Positions 61,271 to 64,000 of a stretch of DNA of 64,000 nt are shown one piece after another (the first letter of the stretch is position 1; each line of letters begins with the position of its first letter). Where the stretch lies: contig NZ_CP064653.1 of assembly GCF_015711015.1 (NCBI RefSeq), positions 3,844,001-3,908,000 of the forward strand, written 5' to 3'. Position numbers and translations under genes: made by a program. Source of the stretch: Methylomonas sp. LL1 (GTDB lineage Bacteria; Pseudomonadota; Gammaproteobacteria; Methylococcales; Methylomonadaceae). A model generated the notes under the pieces. The model made no database searches, was not told the origin of the DNA, and saw only the letters and a list, made by a program, of their open reading frames with translations.

Positions 61271-61403
61271 TTTCTTTGCTTATTCAGGTTTTGTTTTCGA
61301 CTCTTTAGACAGCGTCGTGAACTAGATGGGGTATTTGTTAAGAGACTGAAGCAGGTGGCTGGCGGCCCGATTTGTCGGATTTACCTATTAGGAAGATTAA
61401 CGT

Positions 61404-62123
61404 ATGAAAAAACTGAATTTATTTTTGGCCGCGGCCAGTCTTGCCCTTGCCAGTTCAGGCGCTAACGCGGCGCTGGTTACCGTTTCAGGGGCAACGGTCA
61501 ATTTCTCTTTTGATGATGACTTTTTGAGCCCTTTATTCGGCAGTTACTCGGTAGCTGGCGATACCTTGAAATTTTCGCCAACCACTTTTAGCGTTGAAAA
61601 AGACAGTAAAGGTTTGGCCAAAATATCTGCCACTACACCCTTGATCACTGTTTCGGCAAAATCGGGTTATGCTTTGAATGGCCTTGAGTTATTTGAACAA
61701 GGCGATTATTTGCGTATAGAAGATGCCAATAAAAGCACTAAAGTTAGTGTTCTCGGCCAGTTCATCGTTAACGATACCCCTGCCTCAATTCAACCTGCCG
61801 ATTTATTGAACGTTGCAATCTCGGCAGACGACTACTTTGAAGACGATAACCTTAATCCTCAGACTACAATCTGGAATGCAGTAAATCATGTTTCTTTGAG
61901 TTCGGCAGACTTCGCTACGGTTAAAATTGAGAATATCCTGGTGGCAGGTGTTAAAACCGACACAGGCTTGAACTTGGCGTTCATCGAGAAAAAACTAATG
62001 AATCTGAGCGCTGAAACCATCTCTTTTGCGGCTCCTGTTCCTGTCCCTGGTGCGATATGGCTGTTTGGTTCCGCCTTGGCTGGTATTGTTGTTTCCAGGC
62101 GTAGTAGTCTTGCCGCCCGATAG
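61404..62123 (+). CDS. VPLPA-CTERM (PEP-CTERM type) exported protein
   Basis: 239-residue secreted protein. Signal peptide at the start (KKLNLFLAAASLALASSGANA, cleavage near 22). The mature part is acidic and beta-rich with no catalytic motif (for example VSGATVNFSFDDDFLSPLFG). The C-terminus has the tripartite exosortase tail: VPVPGAIWLFGSALAG followed by a short basic end (SRRSSLAAR). This fits the VPLPA-CTERM group served by the exosortase at 38255. Such proteins are thought to be processed and released or anchored in the matrix. The ATG has an AGGAAG site nine bases before it. Confidence 0.88.
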   Translation: MKKLNLFLAAASLALASSGANAALVTVSGATVNFSFDDDFLSPLFGSYSVAGDTLKFSPTTFSVEKDSKGLAKISATTPLITVSAKSGYALNGLELFEQGDYLRIEDANKSTKVSVLGQFIVNDTPASIQPADLLNVAISADDYFEDDNLNPQTTIWNAVNHVSLSSADFATVKIENILVAGVKTDTGLNLAFIEKKLMNLSAETISFAAPVPVPGAIWLFGSALAGIVVSRRSSLAAR

Positions 62124-62323
62124 CTCAATACCATTCTTGATGGTCATTTGATCGATACTTCCGACCCAACATATCACCCGTCACCGATATATTGGGTCCC
62201 CCAGTAAAAACAAACCAGCTTCCAACTCCTTCCCAAACAGTTTTTAGCTGCGTCATATTGATTACGCTAAGACTGTCGTAAGATTAGCTCTTACACACTC
62301 AAACAGCCTCTTCGGGAAAAGCC

Positions 62324-63409
62324 ATGATTCAGTCGATTACCCGTTACGAAAAAATCGCCAGTCTTGCCGCGCTGTGTTTGCTTTTATTTGCCTGCTATCA
62401 GGTGCTGCAACCCTTCATCTTCGACCTGCTCTGGGCCGCGATACTTTGTTATGTTACCTGGCCGTTATATTCGAAATTGCGCGGCTGGGGGTTGACACGC
62501 GACTGGGCCGCGACTTGCATGGTTTTGCCGATAGGAATCTTGCTGCTGACACCGTTTGTTGCGGCCGCATTCACTTTTACCGACGACATCAATCGCATGC
62601 TGAAATGGTTGGGTGACAACTCGCATAGTTGGCCGGGGACCCCGCCCAACTGGCTAAAAAACCTGCCGTTAGTTGGCGACAGTGCAACCGAGGCCTGGAA
62701 AAATTTCGGTGACGATTCCGGCCGTATCATCAATCTAGCCCGGCAATACGCTTTAAGTGCCAGCAGCTGGGTATTGAAGCAAGGGATCAATCTGGCAGGT
62801 GAGTTGATGCATATGGGGCTTAGTATTCTGGTACTGTTTTTTTTATATCGCGATGGCGAGGAAGTTGCCGCGCATGTGGTCAGTGGCATGCAACGCCTGG
62901 CGGGAGAGCAGACTCAGCGTATTTTGCATATTGTCCGGACCAGTTTGCGCGCCGTGGTTTACGGCATACTGGGCACGGCCTTGGCGCAGGCGTTGGTTTC
63001 GATATTGGGGTTCATGATTGCCGGCGTGCCTTATGCGTTTGCGTTAGGTGTGGTGGCTTTCTTTTTGATGATCATTCCCGCCGCGGGAACCATAGTCTGG
63101 CTGCCGATAGCCGTCTGGCTATTGCTGGAAGGCGAGACCGGTTGGGCTATTTTTATCGCGCTATGGTTTTTATTGCTTGTGGGCACTATCGATAACTGGC
63201 TGCGGCCTATTCTGATAAGTCGCGAAGTGGAATTGCCGTTCGTGTTGATCATGTTCGGCATTTTCGGCGGCCTGCTGGCCTTCGGCTTTATTGGGGTATT
63301 TATCGGTCCAACCTTGCTGGCGACCAGCTATGCGCTAATGCTGGATTGGCTGATTCGAAAGGAGCATGAGACGTTGGAGCCTTTAGCCGACGACACCAGG
63401 CAAAGTTGA
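62324..63409 (+). CDS. AI-2E family transporter (PerM-like)
   Basis: 361-residue inner-membrane protein with about seven or eight hydrophobic segments. N-terminal LAALCLLLFACYQVLQPFIF then LWAAILCYVTWPLY, a central loop (residues 90-150), GLSILVLFFLYRDGEEVAAH, and the C-terminal family core VVAFFLMIIPAAGTIVWLPI then LVGTIDNWLRPILISR. The family was named after autoinducer-2 export but members move various solutes or cations; the substrate here is unknown. Single gene, about 200 bases after the VPLPA-CTERM gene. Confidence 0.9.
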   Translation: MIQSITRYEKIASLAALCLLLFACYQVLQPFIFDLLWAAILCYVTWPLYSKLRGWGLTRDWAATCMVLPIGILLLTPFVAAAFTFTDDINRMLKWLGDNSHSWPGTPPNWLKNLPLVGDSATEAWKNFGDDSGRIINLARQYALSASSWVLKQGINLAGELMHMGLSILVLFFLYRDGEEVAAHVVSGMQRLAGEQTQRILHIVRTSLRAVVYGILGTALAQALVSILGFMIAGVPYAFALGVVAFFLMIIPAAGTIVWLPIAVWLLLEGETGWAIFIALWFLLLVGTIDNWLRPILISREVELPFVLIMFGIFGGLLAFGFIGVFIGPTLLATSYALMLDWLIRKEHETLEPLADDTRQS

Positions 63410-63536
63410 GTCGTTGGTCTAAGCCCGATAAGTAGTACGCGTTGAGTTCGGGATTCGGTATCAGAGAACGGATTTGGGGGGCATGGTGACATAGTCGTCC
63501 CCCGATAAGGTCGAGGAACGAGTATGTCGTGAGCTC

Positions 63537-63917
63537 TTAGTGAGCCGCGTTGTACAGCTTCATCATTTCTTTATACATGTCTTGCAATTCTTTCAAGGTA
63601 GCAGCCGCTTCAGCATCGCCACTTTCAACCTGACTGCGCGCGATTCTCAGTTTGTCGCCGGCTTTTTGGCGCAAGCGTTCGGTACCTTCAAAACGAAACT
63701 CTTTTTGCAGTTGGCGGACATCGCTTAATGCCGCGCTAACTTCTGCTTTATCCGCGCCTTTTGCTTGCAAGCTTACCGCTTCTTCAACTTTGGCAAGTGC
63801 ACCTTCGCCGGCAGCTCTTACTTTTGCGTCAGTCGCACCTTCCGCAAATGCGGATGAAGACAGCAGCATTGCAGAGGTTATTACCAAGGAAACCAAAATT
63901 TTTCTAAATTTTTGCAT
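63537..63917 (-). CDS. Small helical periplasmic protein
   Basis: 126 residues. Signal peptide (KFRKILVSLVITSAMLLSSS, cleavage after AFA near 25), then a fully helical mature part: KVRAAGEGALAKVEEAVSLQ, DVRQLQKEFRFEGTERLRQK, ARSQVESGDAEAAATLKELQ. I recall similar short proteins from methanotrophs and nitrifiers without a known function. Alternating charged helices suggest a bundle or coiled coil. It starts at ATG 63917, convergent with the AI-2E gene. Confidence 0.7.
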   Translation of the reverse strand: MQKFRKILVSLVITSAMLLSSSAFAEGATDAKVRAAGEGALAKVEEAVSLQAKGADKAEVSAALSDVRQLQKEFRFEGTERLRQKAGDKLRIARSQVESGDAEAAATLKELQDMYKEMMKLYNAAH

Positions 63918-64000
63918 TCGTTAAATCCAATTAATAGGGTGTTGTATGACTAGTTATAAATACTATTCGCTGATGAGTCGGCATTTTTAGCTAGTTGTCA

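Overview
The window reads as chromosome of a methanotroph-like gammaproteobacterium, most likely near Methylomonas (order Methylococcales). This is inferred from gene content recalled from that group: an exosortase of the VPLPA-CTERM type with a matching sorted protein, a haem-motif membrane protein family common there, and intergenic repeats typical of those genomes. Housekeeping genes have moderate GC. The exopolysaccharide genes and several cassettes are clearly AT-richer.

Layout: 1-2.6 kb holds the end of a peptide-type ABC importer. 3.2-8.1 kb holds recA, recX, a VapBC-like pair with a cut-off toxin, and alaS. 8.2-11.1 kb is an accessory patch with DUF4160 and DUF2442 genes, three copies of a roughly 250 bp repeat, and an AT-rich two-gene cassette. 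11.2-20.3 kb holds lysC, a host-attachment-family protein, an EAL phosphodiesterase, cysK, a haem-motif membrane protein, an EamA transporter and two MacB-like permeases. 20.5-35.4 kb is a polysaccharide locus: divergent gmd/fcl, a decayed Rpn/DUF4351 patch, then glycosyltransferases, flippase, a secreted barrel-like protein, a Wzy/ligase-type protein and acyltransferases. 35.5-42 kb carries a gene broken at a G9 tract, a ParDE pair, exosortase-EpsI and a WecA-like initiating transferase. 42.1-47.7 kb has pyrF, an RlmN-like radical SAM enzyme and small metal-binding or hypothetical proteins.

47.7-53.1 kb is a mobile-element zone. An IS3 element splits a VOC-family gene, an rve-type IS follows, and an islet lies between 49-bp direct repeats of the tRNA-Thr 3' end. 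That islet holds an IS1595/PIN chimera and an IS256 element with an 8-bp target duplication. 53.1-60.7 kb, all on the minus strand, runs moaB, DUF423, psiE, pepN, hisB, hisH, hisA, hisF, hisI, tRNA-Thr. 60.7-64 kb has a long leader region, a VPLPA-CTERM protein, an AI-2E transporter and a small periplasmic protein.

Functionally, gmd/fcl supply GDP-fucose. The WecA-like enzyme starts lipid-linked glycan assembly, the transferases, flippase and polymerase build and export it, and the exosortase probably processes surface proteins such as the one at 61.4 kb. The most unusual signals are the G-tract switch candidate, the repeat-flanked AT-rich cassette, the shared leader in front of three neighbouring genes, and the tRNA-bounded islet.
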